64,000 nt of DNA from JALORV01 sp044225415 (GTDB taxonomy: Bacteria; Pseudomonadota; Gammaproteobacteria; Burkholderiales; Burkholderiaceae_F): NCBI GenBank assembly GCA_044225415.1, contig JBGAIO010000001.1, positions 7,875 to 71,874 of the forward strand, given 5' to 3'. The translations under genes were made by a program, and so were the position numbers. This document shows, one piece after another, positions 10,216 through 24,862 of the stretch. Numbering within the stretch: position 1 is the stretch's first letter; the number at the start of each line of letters is the position of its first letter. The notes under the pieces are model-generated. The model saw nothing but the letters and a program-made list of their open reading frames with translations. It was not told the DNA's origin and did no database searches.

Positions 10216-11295
10216 TCACTCGTAGTCCAGCACGTCTGTCCAGGTCAGCGGGCAGGTACCGAGATCCTCGGCATGCGCGCCAAGGAATTCATCGGCCGCC
10301 TGCCGGCCCGCATCGCGCAGCATGGTGAAGAAGGGCCACTCGGCCAGCAGCTTCGACGAGTAGCCCAGGCCCGTCATCACGTCACTGGTGATGCGGTGAA
10401 AGCGCATGCGCGCCAGCGTGCCGATGTCGCCGGTGCGCTGGGTCGCCACCCGCCGCAGGATCGCGGCCAGCCGCAGTTCCTTCAGCAGGTCGCGTTGAAC
10501 GACACTTCGTTGAGCCGGTTCTGTATTTCCGTGGCGGTGCGCGGCGTACCGGGGCGTTCGACCGGATTGATCTGCACGAGGATCGTGTCCTCGATCGCAT
10601 TCGCGGACCAGCGGCGTCAGCAGCGGATTGCCCGAATAGCCGCCGTCCCAGTATGCCTCGCCGTCGATCTCCACCGACTGGAACAGCGTCGGCAGGCACG
10701 CGGAAGCCAGCAGCACCTCGGGCGTCAGTTCATGATTGCGGAACAAGCGGCTGCGTCCGGTGCGCACGTGCGTGGTGTTGACGAATACCTTGATCGGTGC
10801 GTCCTTCACGCGTTCGAAGTCGACCGTCTCGGCGAGGATGTCGCGCAGCGGGTTGGTGCCGCGCGGATTCAGGTCGTACGGCGACATCACGCGCGCCGCC
10901 AGGTCCATCGCGACGAACAGCGGCGAATAGTCCAGTGTCCAGCGGCCGGTCATCACCTCGATCGGCCCACGGCGGAACGGGCTCAGCAGCGCGGCGTCGG
11001 ATACGCGCCGCCAGAACTGCGCCAGCGCCGCGCGCGCACCGGCGTGTCCGCCGGCCGCCAGGCCATCGGCCATGACCACCGCGTTCATCGCGCCGGCCGA
11101 GGTTCCGGATACGCCGTCGAAGTCCAGCCAGTCTTCCTCGAGCAGGCGATCGAGCACGCCCCACGTGAACGCGCCATGCGAGCCGCCGCCCTGCAGCGCA
11201 AGGTCGACGAGCCGCGTCTTGCGCGCGGGTGGGCGGCGTCGTTTGCGCGCTGCCTGTCCGGGGGCGCCCGCAGGGGATTTCTTCTTCATGGCCAT
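10216..11295 (-). CDS. Patatin-like phospholipase
   Basis: Acyl hydrolase of the bacterial patatin family, about 360 residues. After a basic N-terminus (MAMKKKSPAGAPGQAARKRR) the oxyanion motif DLALQGGGSHGAFTWGVLD and the nucleophile elbow GVSGTSAG (Ser in G-T-S-A-G) are clear; the catalytic Asp lies in YWDGGYSGNPLL. Two compensating indels between about 10500 and 10620 scramble a short stretch before LLKELRLAAIL. ATG 11295 is supported by AAAGGAG eight bases upstream. The open frame continues upstream into the DUF2891 gene without a stop, most likely because of an indel there. Confidence 0.88.
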   Translation of the reverse strand: MAMKKKSPAGAPGQAARKRRRPPARKTRLVDLALQGGGSHGAFTWGVLDRLLEEDWLDFDGVSGTSAGAMNAVVMADGLAAGGHAGARAALAQFWRRVSDAALLSPFRRGPIEVMTGRWTLDYSPLFVAMDLAARVMSPYDLNPRGTNPLRDILAETVDFERVKDAPIKVFVNTTHVRTGRSRLFRNHELTPEVLLASACLPTLFQSVEIDGEAYWDGGYSGNPLLTPLVRECDRGHDPRADQSGRTPRYAAHRHGNTEPAQRSVVQRDLLKELRLAAILRRVATQRTGDIGTLARMRFHRITSDVMTGLGYSSKLLAEWPFFTMLRDAGRQAADEFLGAHAEDLGTCPLTWTDVLDYE

Positions 11296-11339
11296 GGTGC
11301 TTGCTCCTTTGTCGCCGAGTGTCGCACGGGGCAGACCGG

Positions 11340-12378
11340 CGGCTCCACTATCGGCCCGCGCAGGCGCCGCGTCGTGTTGACTGCTGTCGTGCCCCTCGTC
11401 CAGCGCGAGCAGCGCGAACGACGACCAGCCAGTGCGTGCCGACGTAGTCTGCGTCCGTCGCCGCAGGCAGCGCTGCCGCACGGTGCGCCGCGACGGCCTT
11501 GCGTACAGGCCTTGCAGCGCGTTCGGCAATTGCGGCCCAGGTGCGTCCAGCACCACGCGCGCACCAGGTTCACGCCATGCAGGTGCACGATGCGCGCATC
11601 GGTCCGGATCGCCGACCGGCACCGGTGTCAGCCAGCGCGCGGACGGCATCGTCGGTGCGAAGGCATGCCACCAGTCGACGAAATCGCAGTCGTCGAGGAC
11701 GCGACCATCGGCGGCCTCCACCAGTCCCGCCGACAGGAAGTCCTCGCCGCAAGGCTCGTAGGCCGCGGGATAGCGGCGGTCGCGACCGAACCAGTGCAGT
11801 GCACGTTCGACGATCAGCGCGCGCAGTGCACGGTGCTGGACGGCGCGCCAGTCCAGCGCGAGCAGCAGCGGAACGCCGAGTTCGGTGCCGCCGCTGCGCC
11901 ACGGCGAAGTCGGCGCGCGGCAGAATAGTGGAGTGAAGCGCTCGGCAAATGCATCGGCGAGCGGGCGCAGAGCATCGCGCCATGGCGCGGCGACTGCATC
12001 GGCGGTGGCGAGCGCTTCGAACTCCGCGGCGGCCGGCCAGCCCCAGCCATACGGTCGCTCGAGGGTCTGACGATGCGGGCCGCGCAACGTCGCCCAGGCT
12101 CGCCGGCCACTGCCTGCGCAGTCAGTCGCTGCCGGAGGTGGTGCGGCTCGCCCGGCGAGCGCGTGAGCGGGCTGCAGGCGCAGCAGCCGCACCAGCGTCC
12201 AGTGCATGTGCACGCACGAATGCCAGTCATAGCTGCCCCAGAAGACCGGATGCAGCGCGCGCGGCGTGCGCAGGTCGCCATCGCCGCCGAGCAGCTGGTC
12301 GAGCTTGTAGGGATACTCGGTGACCGTGTTCGCGAGCGCGGTGCGCGCGAACGCGGCGGCCAGGGGCGGCGTCAGCAT
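11340..12378 (-). CDS. DUF2891 family protein (frame-broken)
   Basis: Protein of about 340 residues matching the DUF2891 family, whose function is unknown. The diagnostic opening FARTALANTVTEYPYKLDQL, then ALHPVFWGSYDWHSCVHMHW (residues about 41-60) and RPYGWGWPAAAEFEAL are visible, followed by a truncated end HLHGVNLVRAWCW near 11540 and SFALLALDEG near 11400. Indels near 12150-12120, 11600 and 11500-11430 switch the frame. The end coordinate is approximate because the stop codon is not in the expected frame; the patatin ribosome site starts at about 11310. Confidence 0.75.
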
Positions 12379-12406
12379 CCGCCCAGCGTAGCGGCTTTCT
12401 TCGGAA

Positions 12407-13225
12407 CTAGTCGGCCCTGCTCACGGCACCGGAACCGGCGACCGACTTGCGGATCACCGGCGAGCCGCGATACGTGACGTCGCCCGACCCGCGATGGCGA
12501 CGTCGAGAACCTGCTGCGCGTTCACATGCGCGTCGCCGCTGCCGGCCAGGCGCACCTTGACGGTCTGGCCGACCAGATTGGCGGTGCGGATGTCGCCCGA
12601 ACCGGCGACGCTGAACCCCTGTTCGTCCGCGCGACCGCTCGCCGAGAAGTCACCGCTGCCGCTGATCGACACGCCGAGTACGCCGACCTCGAGGGAGTCG
12701 GCCTTCACATCGGAGCTGCCGGAGATCGCCACGGCCAGCATCTGTCCGCGCAGACGTTCGATGCGTGCATCGCCGCTGCCGCTGAGCGCCAGCGAACTGA
12801 GGGTCTTGAACTCGATCGCGACCTGCGCGTCGTTCGAACTGCGCAGCGCCGCGTCCGGACGGAAGCGGATCAGCAGCGTGCCGGCGTTCGCCGTGTCGAC
12901 CTGGGTCTCGATCAGCGCCACCAGGTTGTCGTCGAAGCGCACCGTCGCCTGTTCGCGGTCGGACTGGCGGAGCACGACGTCGATCGCGCCTTCGACGCGG
13001 ACGGCGGTGAAGGGAGCGAGCACGCGCACGTCGCTGGTGACGCGTCCCGAGCCCGACGTCCGGCTGCCCGACGGGCCGACCGTGACGCTGGTGTTGATCG
13101 CCGCGGCGGGTGACCGCGAACGCGGGCGCGGCGCCAGCGGCCAGTGTGCAGGCGGCCAGGGCGGAGATGGAGCAGAAGGAGGGCGAAGCCGGATGGCGGG
13201 CATGGGTCAGGTCGCAGATCGTCAA
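12407..13225 (-). CDS. Head-GIN domain (DUF2807) exported protein (frame-broken ends)
   Basis: A cell-surface or periplasmic protein of about 270 residues with a DUF2807 (head GIN) beta-helix domain. Serial short repeats of the SGSGD type occur: LALSGSGDARI, AISGSSDVKAD, SISGSGDFSAS, SVAGSGDIRTA, RLAGSGDAHVN, each 20-25 residues apart, which is the coil repeat of a right-handed beta helix. The N-terminus MTICDLTHARHPA... CTLAAGAAPAFA looks like a signal peptide but is in another frame from the main domain, so an indel lies near 13115. A second indel near 12490 is needed to reach VAGSGAVSRAD-stop. Role unknown. Confidence 0.8.
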
Positions 13226-13353
13226 GAGTCGGTGTCAGCATGATGCCGGCCGCCGTCGACCTGCCGGCGGGGCGCGACGCACGGCAGCACGGCCGGCATG
13301 GAATGCAATGCGGCGCGATTGGCGTCGCCGCCGATGCCCCCGGGCGGACCCTT

Positions 13354-14559
13354 TCAGCGGGTCGCCGGGGCCGACGCGGGCGGCGGCGTGGCGGACGGGC
13401 CCGGCAGCGGTGCAGCGGCCCCGGGCGGTGCCGCACGGGGACCCGGCGCACCGGCCGCGGCCGGCGCCTTGCCGTCACGTGCGCTCTTCAGCAGTTCCTG
13501 GGCTTCCTTCTGCCCGCGCGCGGCCGCGCGCGAAATCCACAGCACGGCCTCGCGCTGGTCCGGTGCCAGCCCGTCCTTGTCCGACAGCAATGCCAGTCCG
13601 AGCTGGAACGCAGCGCCCGCGTTACCGCGCTCGGCGGCCCGCCGCAGCAATGCGCCGGCCATCGCGGAATCGCGCGGCACGCCCTCGCCGCCGCGCAGCG
13701 GCAGCGTGCCCAGCATCCACTGGGCGTCGACAGCCCCTTCTCGGCCGCCGGCTCGAGCAGCGCCCGGATGCGCAGGTCGACGTTGTCCGGCGCCGGCACC
13801 GTGCGTTGCAGGATCTGCGCGAAGAATCGCGCCCACGCGGCGTCGGCATCGATGTACGGCTTGAGCTGCGCTTCGGCATTGCGCACGTCGGCAGCGCGCG
13901 CGTACTCGCCGGCCTTCTGCAACGCCGCCTCGGAGTAGCGCTGGAAAGTGAGACTGGCCATCGCGGCCTCCGCGTCGCGCAGCACCGGCGAGGCGATGGC
14001 GTCGCGCGTGCTGCGCTCGGACACGCCGACTTCGATCAGCAGGCGCGGTTCGGTGGGATGCACGCACGACAGTCCGATGATGTTCATGAACGTCGGCACC
14101 GCGTTCTTCTTCGCCGCGTCGCCCGCGAGGCGTCGTCCTCGGGCACGCGCGCGGCGAGCGTGTGGCGTGCGCAGCGCGTGCCGGCATGGCGGGTCAGCGT
14201 CTCTTCGTGCTGGCCGAGCAGAAGCGCTCGCCGGATGCGCGCATGCTGGGCCACGGCGAGAAGTTCCGCATCAGGCCGATCTCGGCGTCGCGCAGTTCGC
14301 TGGCGATGACCAGCACCACGCCCTACGACGCGTCGTTGAGCAGCGCGCGCGCCATCGTCGCGCCGCGCGGCGTGCTGCTGGCTACTTTCCAGTCGGTGTT
14401 CGCCGGCGTGGTGAAGCCGAAACCGATGAACGACCACGGCGTGCCCGGGGCGCTCTGCGGGATCTGCGCGATGTTGTCGTCGACGGGCGCGGACTGCGCA
14501 AAGGCAGCCGCGGGCAGCAGGGCGCAGGCGAAGGCGAGTGCGCGGTAGCGAGGATGCAT
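13354..14559 (-). CDS. Exported protein with Sel1-like repeats (frame-broken)
   Basis: About 400 residues when restored. Signal peptide MHPRYRALAFACALLPAAAF-AQS starts at ATG 14559. The middle contains an undescribed region (WSFIGFGFTTPANTDWKVA). The C-terminal third has Sel1-like repeats: AQWMLGTLPLRGGEGVPRD, AGALLRRAAERGNAGAAFQL and AVLWISRAAARGQKEAQELL, then a Pro/Ala-rich tail. Indels lie near 14230, 14130 and 13730. It is on the same strand as, and downstream of, the multiheme cytochrome gene but a terminator separates them, so functional linkage is not shown. Confidence 0.75.
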
Positions 14560-14705
14560 TGGCAACGGGTCAGCGTGGGTCTGCCGCAGGATAGCGGAGG
14601 CTTTGCAGCCGAACCCCGCAATTACCGGCTGGAAACCACCGATCGTCTGCGATCCGGCCGGCGGGCATTGAACGCCTGCAGCGCGCATCGATCGGGCGTC
14701 CATTG

Positions 14706-14744
14706 AAAACGGCGCCGGCCCGCGCGAACGCAGGCCGGCGCCGT
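14706..14744 (-). terminator. Intrinsic terminator after the octaheme cytochrome gene
   Basis: Twelve-bp perfect stem (ACGGCGCCGGCC / GGCCGGCGCCGT), 12-base loop, followed on the minus strand by TTTTC. It lies 17 bases past the cytochrome stop codon and should isolate that gene from the Sel1-like gene. Confidence 0.85.
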
Positions 14745-14760
14745 CCGGTACGTCCGCAGC

Positions 14761-16831
14761 CTACTTCGCGGTGGACGCGACCCTGGCGTTGACCGAGCCG
14801 CCCAGGGCGACGGTGCGGGCTCCGCCGGCGAGCAGCCTGGCTTCGTCGGCCTTCTGCTTCGTGTAGTTGGGCGCGTGGACGCCGGACGAGCCATCCTTCT
14901 CGATCGCGTCGATGATCTCCTGCGCCTGGTTGATCATCAGTTGCGCCTGCGCGCGAGTCGTCACGGGCGTCTTCGCGGACGCCAGTGCCTTGCGGGCATC
15001 GGTCAGCAGCTTCTTCGTCTCGGCCACGCCTTCCTTGACGGGCTTCTGCCACGCGACCACGCGTTCGTAGATCTGCTGCTGCGTCTTGAACTTGTATTCA
15101 TCCGGCAGCTGCGACAGGGCCGGGCTGTGGCAACCACCCGCCTGCACCATGTGACCATCCGACCACGACGTGCGGCCGCAGGTCCATTGCAGGTCGAGTG
15201 CCGCGCGGCCGTCCATGTTCTTCGCCAGCTGCCACGGGCCATCCTTCCAGTCGCGTCCCTTGCCGGCCGGCGGATTGATGGACTTGTACGACGGCGACAC
15301 GTTGATCTTCCAGATGTGCGACGTGCGCGCGGTGTCGAAGCCCGCGTGGTCCGAGTACTGGATCGCGGCGAAGTTCTCGCAGCTCATCATCACCGGCATG
15401 TGGCAGGCCGCGCAGGTGTTGCTGGAGTGCATGTCGCGGTTCTTGAAGAACGCGGTCTGGCTGGGGTGGCAGTCTTCGCACTGCTTCTTCAGGCCCGGCA
15501 CCGTGTACAGATCCTTCCAGTCGTTGGCGGTGACTTCGTGCGGGTCGTGGCAGGTCGAGCAGTTCATGCCCGCGTCCTTGTGCTTCGTGTTGAACGTCTG
15601 TGAACCTTCGGTGCCGCAGGAGGGCAGCCGGCTCTTGAAGTACGACGTGAAGGGCCGCTTCTCGCTGATCTTCGCCTGCTCCTCGTTCCACGCGAAGCGC
15701 TGTGGTGGCAGCGTTCGCAGTTGGAGGGCACCGAGCCGCGCGCGCTGGCGTTGACCAGGTGGCCGCCGGCGCCATGGCATTCCTCGCAGCTGATGCCCTT
15801 GCTGATCGTGTGCTTGCGCAGTTCCTCCGGATTGCCGAGGGCGGCGATCAGTTCGGCCTGGCTCTTGAAATCGAACTTGAACGAGTGGCACACCTCGCAG
15901 TACGCGGAGGCCGGCTGGAACAGCATGCCCTTCTGGTACTGCGAGCCGTAGGAGTTCATGCCCCACTGCGTGCTGCGCTGGTTGCCGAAATCCTCGATCC
16001 GGGTCGGGAAGCCCGGGATCCAGTCGGCGATCTTCTTCGCGGTCTCGGGCGTCAGGCCCGCGGCCCACGAGCGCGAGAACTGGTTGCCGCCCGCGACCAG
16101 CGTGCCGGTGCCGTCCTTGTAGTTGCCGTCGACGACGTGGAACGTGCCGCGCACGAGATACGAGTCGAGGAAGCCGTACTTGGTGCGCGGCGTGCCGATG
16201 ATCGCGAACACCGCGTCCGGCGTGATGCCCGGCGGCAGGATCGCGGCGGGTGCCGGCGGATACACCGGCGCCTTCAGGTCCTTGACCTCGGTGATCTCGT
16301 CCGGGAAGCGCACGACCTTCGCATGGCGCGAGCGCTCCCATGCCTGGTATTGCGCCGGGTGGCATTCGCCGCACTTCTTCGGCTCGACGAACTTGTTGGG
16401 CAGGTCGAGGATCGACTCTTCGCCCAGCCGATAGGTGATCGACGCATGCGCGAGATGGTCCTTCGCGGCGAGCTTGTTGCCGCCGCCGAACTCGACGAAC
16501 TCCTCCTCGCGGTCGCTGACCTGCGGCGTACCGAGCAGCCGGCCTTCCTTCTTGTAGATACGGAAGATCGGATGGTTCTGCTTCAGGTAGTCGAGGAACA
16601 TCTGCTCCTGGTCGACATAACCTTCCAGCGTGCGAGGCGCGTTGGCGTCGACGGTGCCGCCGTGCATGGCATGGCCTGCATGCGCATCGGCGGCCGCCGC
16701 TCGGGCGGCATCCGGCTGGATCACTCCCGGTTTGGTGGCGTCGGCCGCCGACAGCGGACCGGCGGCCAGGCCCAGGGCGCCGGCCAGGACGGCGCCAGGC
16801 GGCCGCTGCGCCTGAATTGACTCGCGTACAT
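14761..16831 (-). CDS. mccA: Octaheme c-type cytochrome with CX15CH motif, MccA/SirA-type dissimilatory sulfite reductase
   Basis: Periplasmic multiheme cytochrome of about 690 residues. Seven ordinary heme sites are visible in order: CGECH (residue ~151), CEVCH (~311), CEECH (~347), CERCH (~371), CSTCH (~423), CEDCH (~449) and CAACH (~472). An eighth site near residue 550 reads CGRTSWSDGHMVQAGGCH, which is exactly C-X15-C-H, the unconventional motif described for Wolinella MccA, a heme-copper sulfite reductase (six-electron reduction to sulfide). Two lone cysteines (LPSCGTEG and MMSCENFA) are candidates for the copper ligands. Start ATG 16831 has a GAGGAGGAG site and signal peptide MYASQFRRSGRLA..LAAGPLSAADA. 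Indels near 16795 and 15700. The dedicated heme lyase and MccB/C/D genes known beside mccA elsewhere are not in this window. Confidence 0.85.
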
Positions 16832-17112
16832 GACTCCTCCTCGTCGCGAAACTTGCGGCGTGCCGACTGCGACCATCGGCGCGCAAACCCCGACCCGCAA
16901 GCTAGGACGCGGCCGTCCGTCGCACCATCTGCACGGAGGCATACACGGATAGGTACAGGTTCCTATGCGCGTGCCGATGACCGCGCGCCGGAGCATTGAT
17001 TCGATGGAGGAAATGCGCGGCGCACAGGCACCGCGGCCCGGTCGGTCAGCGCTTGCCGCAGATCAAGGGACGGCACACGCCGTGTGCCTGCAGCAACAGA
17101 TGTTGCCGTCGC
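16832..17112. other. Intergenic region between mccA and the double uvrA
   Basis: Both flanking genes are on the minus strand. No gene is supported here. On the minus strand a short inverted repeat ATAGG-N8-CCTAT (16951-16968), about 120 bases before the mccA start, could be an operator, but arms are only five bases. No intrinsic terminator with a T-run was found after the uvrA stop at 17113. Confidence 0.4.
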
Positions 17113-22737
<5,625 letters not shown>

Positions 22738-22840
22738 CGGAAGGGAGCGGAGCGCTGCTGGCCGAGTCTCGCAGATGGCTCCCGGCCGGCCGATATCAAC
22801 GGTGGAAAAACGCGCCGATGCGGGGCTTGCCGGAAGCGGA

Positions 22841-22860
22841 TACTGTAGTTTCCTACAGTA
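22841..22860 (-). promoter_or_regulatory. LexA (SOS) operator upstream of the double uvrA
   Basis: The 20-mer TACTGTAGTTTCCTACAGTA is a perfect match to CTGT-N8-ACAG and to the outer TA positions of the E. coli SOS box. It is part of a 12-bp perfect inverted repeat (22837-22864) and lies 104 bases before the uvrA start, between it and the rnk stop. It implies repression by LexA and induction by DNA damage. Confidence 0.9.
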
Positions 22861-22872
22861 TCCGCCCGGTCG

Positions 22873-23280
22873 TCAATCGACGTCGGCGGTCTGCTCCGCC
22901 AGCACGGCGACGATGCGCAGTGTTCGCGGCTGCCCGGTCGGCAGGATCACGGTGACCGTACGCCCGACCACGTTGCCGAGCAATGCGCGTCCGATGGGCG
23001 AGAACACTGAAATGCGCCCCTCGCGTGGATCGGCCTGCTGCGGGCTGACCAGCACCACGCGCCGGCGCGGCCCGTCCGGCAATTCGTCGTAGTCGACGGC
23101 GGAATTGAGTCGCACCGTGCCGTGCGGCAGCGCGCGCGGATGCAGCACCTGCGCGTCGAACAGCTTCGACGCCAGTTCGTTCGACGAGTCTTCGCTTTCG
23201 CGTCGCGCGGATTCGAAGAGCATGCGGTTGATGGCCTGCGCATCCGCCTGCGCAATGTACAGATCGGGTCCTGCAGTCAT
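22873..23280 (-). CDS. rnk: Rnk-type nucleoside diphosphate kinase regulator (GreA/GreB C-terminal domain)
   Basis: A 135-residue protein with an N-terminal helix region (DLYIAQADAQAINRML) and a C-terminal GreA/GreB FKBP-like domain (VLHPRALPHGTVRLNSAVDY, RISVFSPIGRALLGNVVG). Length and domain order match Rnk, which binds RNA polymerase and affects nucleotide pools; it lacks the long coiled coil of GreA/GreB and so is not a transcript-cleavage factor. ATG 23280 is chosen over an upstream in-frame start at 23316 because homology begins there. It lies upstream of uvrA on the same strand, but the LexA box between them suggests separate control. Confidence 0.87.
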   Translation of the reverse strand: MTAGPDLYIAQADAQAINRMLFESARRESEDSSNELASKLFDAQVLHPRALPHGTVRLNSAVDYDELPDGPRRRVVLVSPQQADPREGRISVFSPIGRALLGNVVGRTVTVILPTGQPRTLRIVAVLAEQTADVD

Positions 23281-23643
23281 GTCGTACTCCAGAGCGTGAA
23301 GGGCTGCGCGGCGCACGCGGCGCGGCGGCAGCGATCCAATCGGAAAGGGGGGAGGGAAAACGCTCCCGGCAGGGCCCGGTCCGCGGCCGCTCAGCGCGGC
23401 GGGATCGGGCGGCTGCCGGGCCTAATCAAGAAAGGCCGCGGTTCCGCAGCGCCCGTGTCCACCGAAGCCGCGGCCGAGCGCCGCGCGCTGCAGGCAGCAG
23501 CAGGCGTCAGCGCAAAGGACAGGGCGGATGAACACGGACATGGCTCGATCGATGTTGGCGCAGTCATCAGGACGACGCAGTGCCGACCATAGCATGGACG
23601 CGCTGGGCCGACGGCGTCTGCACCGTCGATGAAAGGCGGCCGC
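23281..23643. other. Intergenic region upstream of rnk
   Basis: About 360 bases between the lipoprotein stop and the rnk start. A short minus-strand open frame with clustered cysteines (MSVFIRPVLCADACCCLQR, about 23540-23422) is present but has no ribosome site or homology that I can name, so it is not called. No terminator with a T-run was seen. Confidence 0.3.
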
Positions 23644-24177
23644 TCAGTCGACGTGCAGCGGCCTGCCGCCGAACGCGTAGCGCGCGAAGTCGTCGAACTG
23701 GCGCGTGACGAGTCCCGGCGTCGGATTGCGGCCGATTTCGTCGCGGCGGTCGAACACCATGTCGGTGCCGACCTGCAGGCGCACCCAGCGCGGATAGGCG
23801 TACATGTAGCCGGTGAGGTGATCGAGCACCATGAAGCTCGTCCCGCCGGGCAGCAGCATCTGCATCGGCTGCATGTTGACCGCGCGCGATACGACGACGG
23901 CACGCGCCATCGGATATCGGTCGCCGCGGCATTCGATGATCAGCGGGTTCGACGAGCGCCGCACCTGCGTGTCGAACATCGGCGTGACGCCGACGTATTC
24001 CGCGTCTGCATTGCTGACCTTGCAGCTCATGCCATCCACCGTGCGGCCCTGCGCGTCGACGGTCTGGATGCTGACCTTCTGCGTCGAGTCGCCCGCCATC
24101 GTCGCGCAGCCGGACAGCACCGCCACTGCAGACAGGGCTGCAACGGCGATGGACAGGCGGGCGAAACTGGCATGCAT
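23644..24177 (-). CDS. Putative lipoprotein, function unknown
   Basis: A 177-residue protein with signal peptide MHASFARLSIAVAALSAVA and lipobox VLSGC, so a lipid-anchored envelope protein. The mature part contains a segment KVSIQTVDAQGRTVDGMSC resembling small surface lipoproteins with an Ig-like fold, and two further cysteines. PMQMLLPGGTSFMVLDHLTG and the Tyr-rich GYMYAYPRW are seen near the C-terminus. The open frame continues to 24411 upstream, but ATG 24177 gives the signal peptide. No operon partner is evident. Confidence 0.8.
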   Translation of the reverse strand: MHASFARLSIAVAALSAVAVLSGCATMAGDSTQKVSIQTVDAQGRTVDGMSCKVSNADAEYVGVTPMFDTQVRRSSNPLIIECRGDRYPMARAVVVSRAVNMQPMQMLLPGGTSFMVLDHLTGYMYAYPRWVRLQVGTDMVFDRRDEIGRNPTPGLVTRQFDDFARYAFGGRPLHVD

Positions 24178-24517
24178 GGCGGCAGCGTTGTCCGGGCGAA
24201 AGCAAGGCGCAGGGTGGGGCAACCAATCTAGCGGGGCCGGCCGCCGTGCGCCCTCCAGCGAAAGGATTAACGGTGGTTCGTCACCCGTTCGATCGAGGAG
24301 GCGGAGCCAGTCTGCCCCGGCGAATGCGCGCGCCATGCCGGGAACACGGCGGCGAAGCAGCGGCATTTCATGCGGAGGCACGTCGCGAGGCGACGGACGG
24401 TCGTTCTGCAAGGTTTCCGGGCGCGGGCAGCCCGCGGGTTTTCCTGAGGGCGCCGCGTCCGACGCGCCTGATACGGGTCAACCGCGGCGGCACGCCCGGC
24501 TGCGACGCTCCGTTTCC
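24178..24517. other. Divergent intergenic region, no gene seen
   Basis: About 340 bases between the minus-strand lipoprotein and the plus-strand membrane protein. Open frames cross it on both strands, but none shows a start with a ribosome site or recognisable protein sequence. It should hold both promoters; I cannot point to convincing boxes. Confidence 0.3.
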
Positions 24518-24862
24518 ATGATCCGCACCGTTTCGCTGCTGCTCGCGCCCATGCTGGCGCTCGGCGTGCTCGCCGCCCATTTCGTCCGCGCCCGGATGCT
24601 GGTGGCTGCGGCGCTCTGCGTGCTGATGATCGCGCTGCTCGCCGTGCCGCGCGCGTGGGTCGCGCGCGTCGTGCAGATCGCCCTGGTCATCGGCGCGCTG
24701 GAATGGGCGCGCACGCTGGCCGCGCTGCTCGCCTCGCGCATGGCGATCGGCCAGCCGTACCTGCGCATGACGGCGATCCTCGTCGTCGTCGCGCTGCTGA
24801 CGCTGGCGAGCGCGTGGGTGTTCCGCGCGCGCCCGCTGCGTACGCGCTACCGGCTCGGCTGA
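24518..24862 (+). CDS. Small integral membrane protein, function unknown
   Basis: A 114-residue protein with about four membrane segments: SLLLAPMLALGVLAAHFV, LVAAALCVLMIALLAVP, VVQIALVIGALEWARTL and MTAILVVVALLTLASAWVF. It ends with a basic tail (RPLRTRYRLG). This pattern is common for uncharacterised bacterial inner-membrane proteins. Its last 16 bases overlap the 3' end of the convergent M20 gene. Start ATG 24518 follows no strong ribosome site. Confidence 0.75.
   Translation: MIRTVSLLLAPMLALGVLAAHFVRARMLVAAALCVLMIALLAVPRAWVARVVQIALVIGALEWARTLAALLASRMAIGQPYLRMTAILVVVALLTLASAWVFRARPLRTRYRLG

Noticed and set aside
9460..11928. An 822-codon plus-strand open frame opposite the oxidoreductase and patatin genes
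   Set aside because: Composition (Arg, Ala, His, Gln-rich) is that of antisense of a GC-rich gene; no motif, signal or ribosome site. The minus strand has real protein families.
10216..12378. A true patatin-DUF2891 fusion protein
   Set aside because: The patatin has its own ribosome site and ATG, and the DUF2891 part needs frame switches to match its family, so the continuous frame is most likely due to indels.
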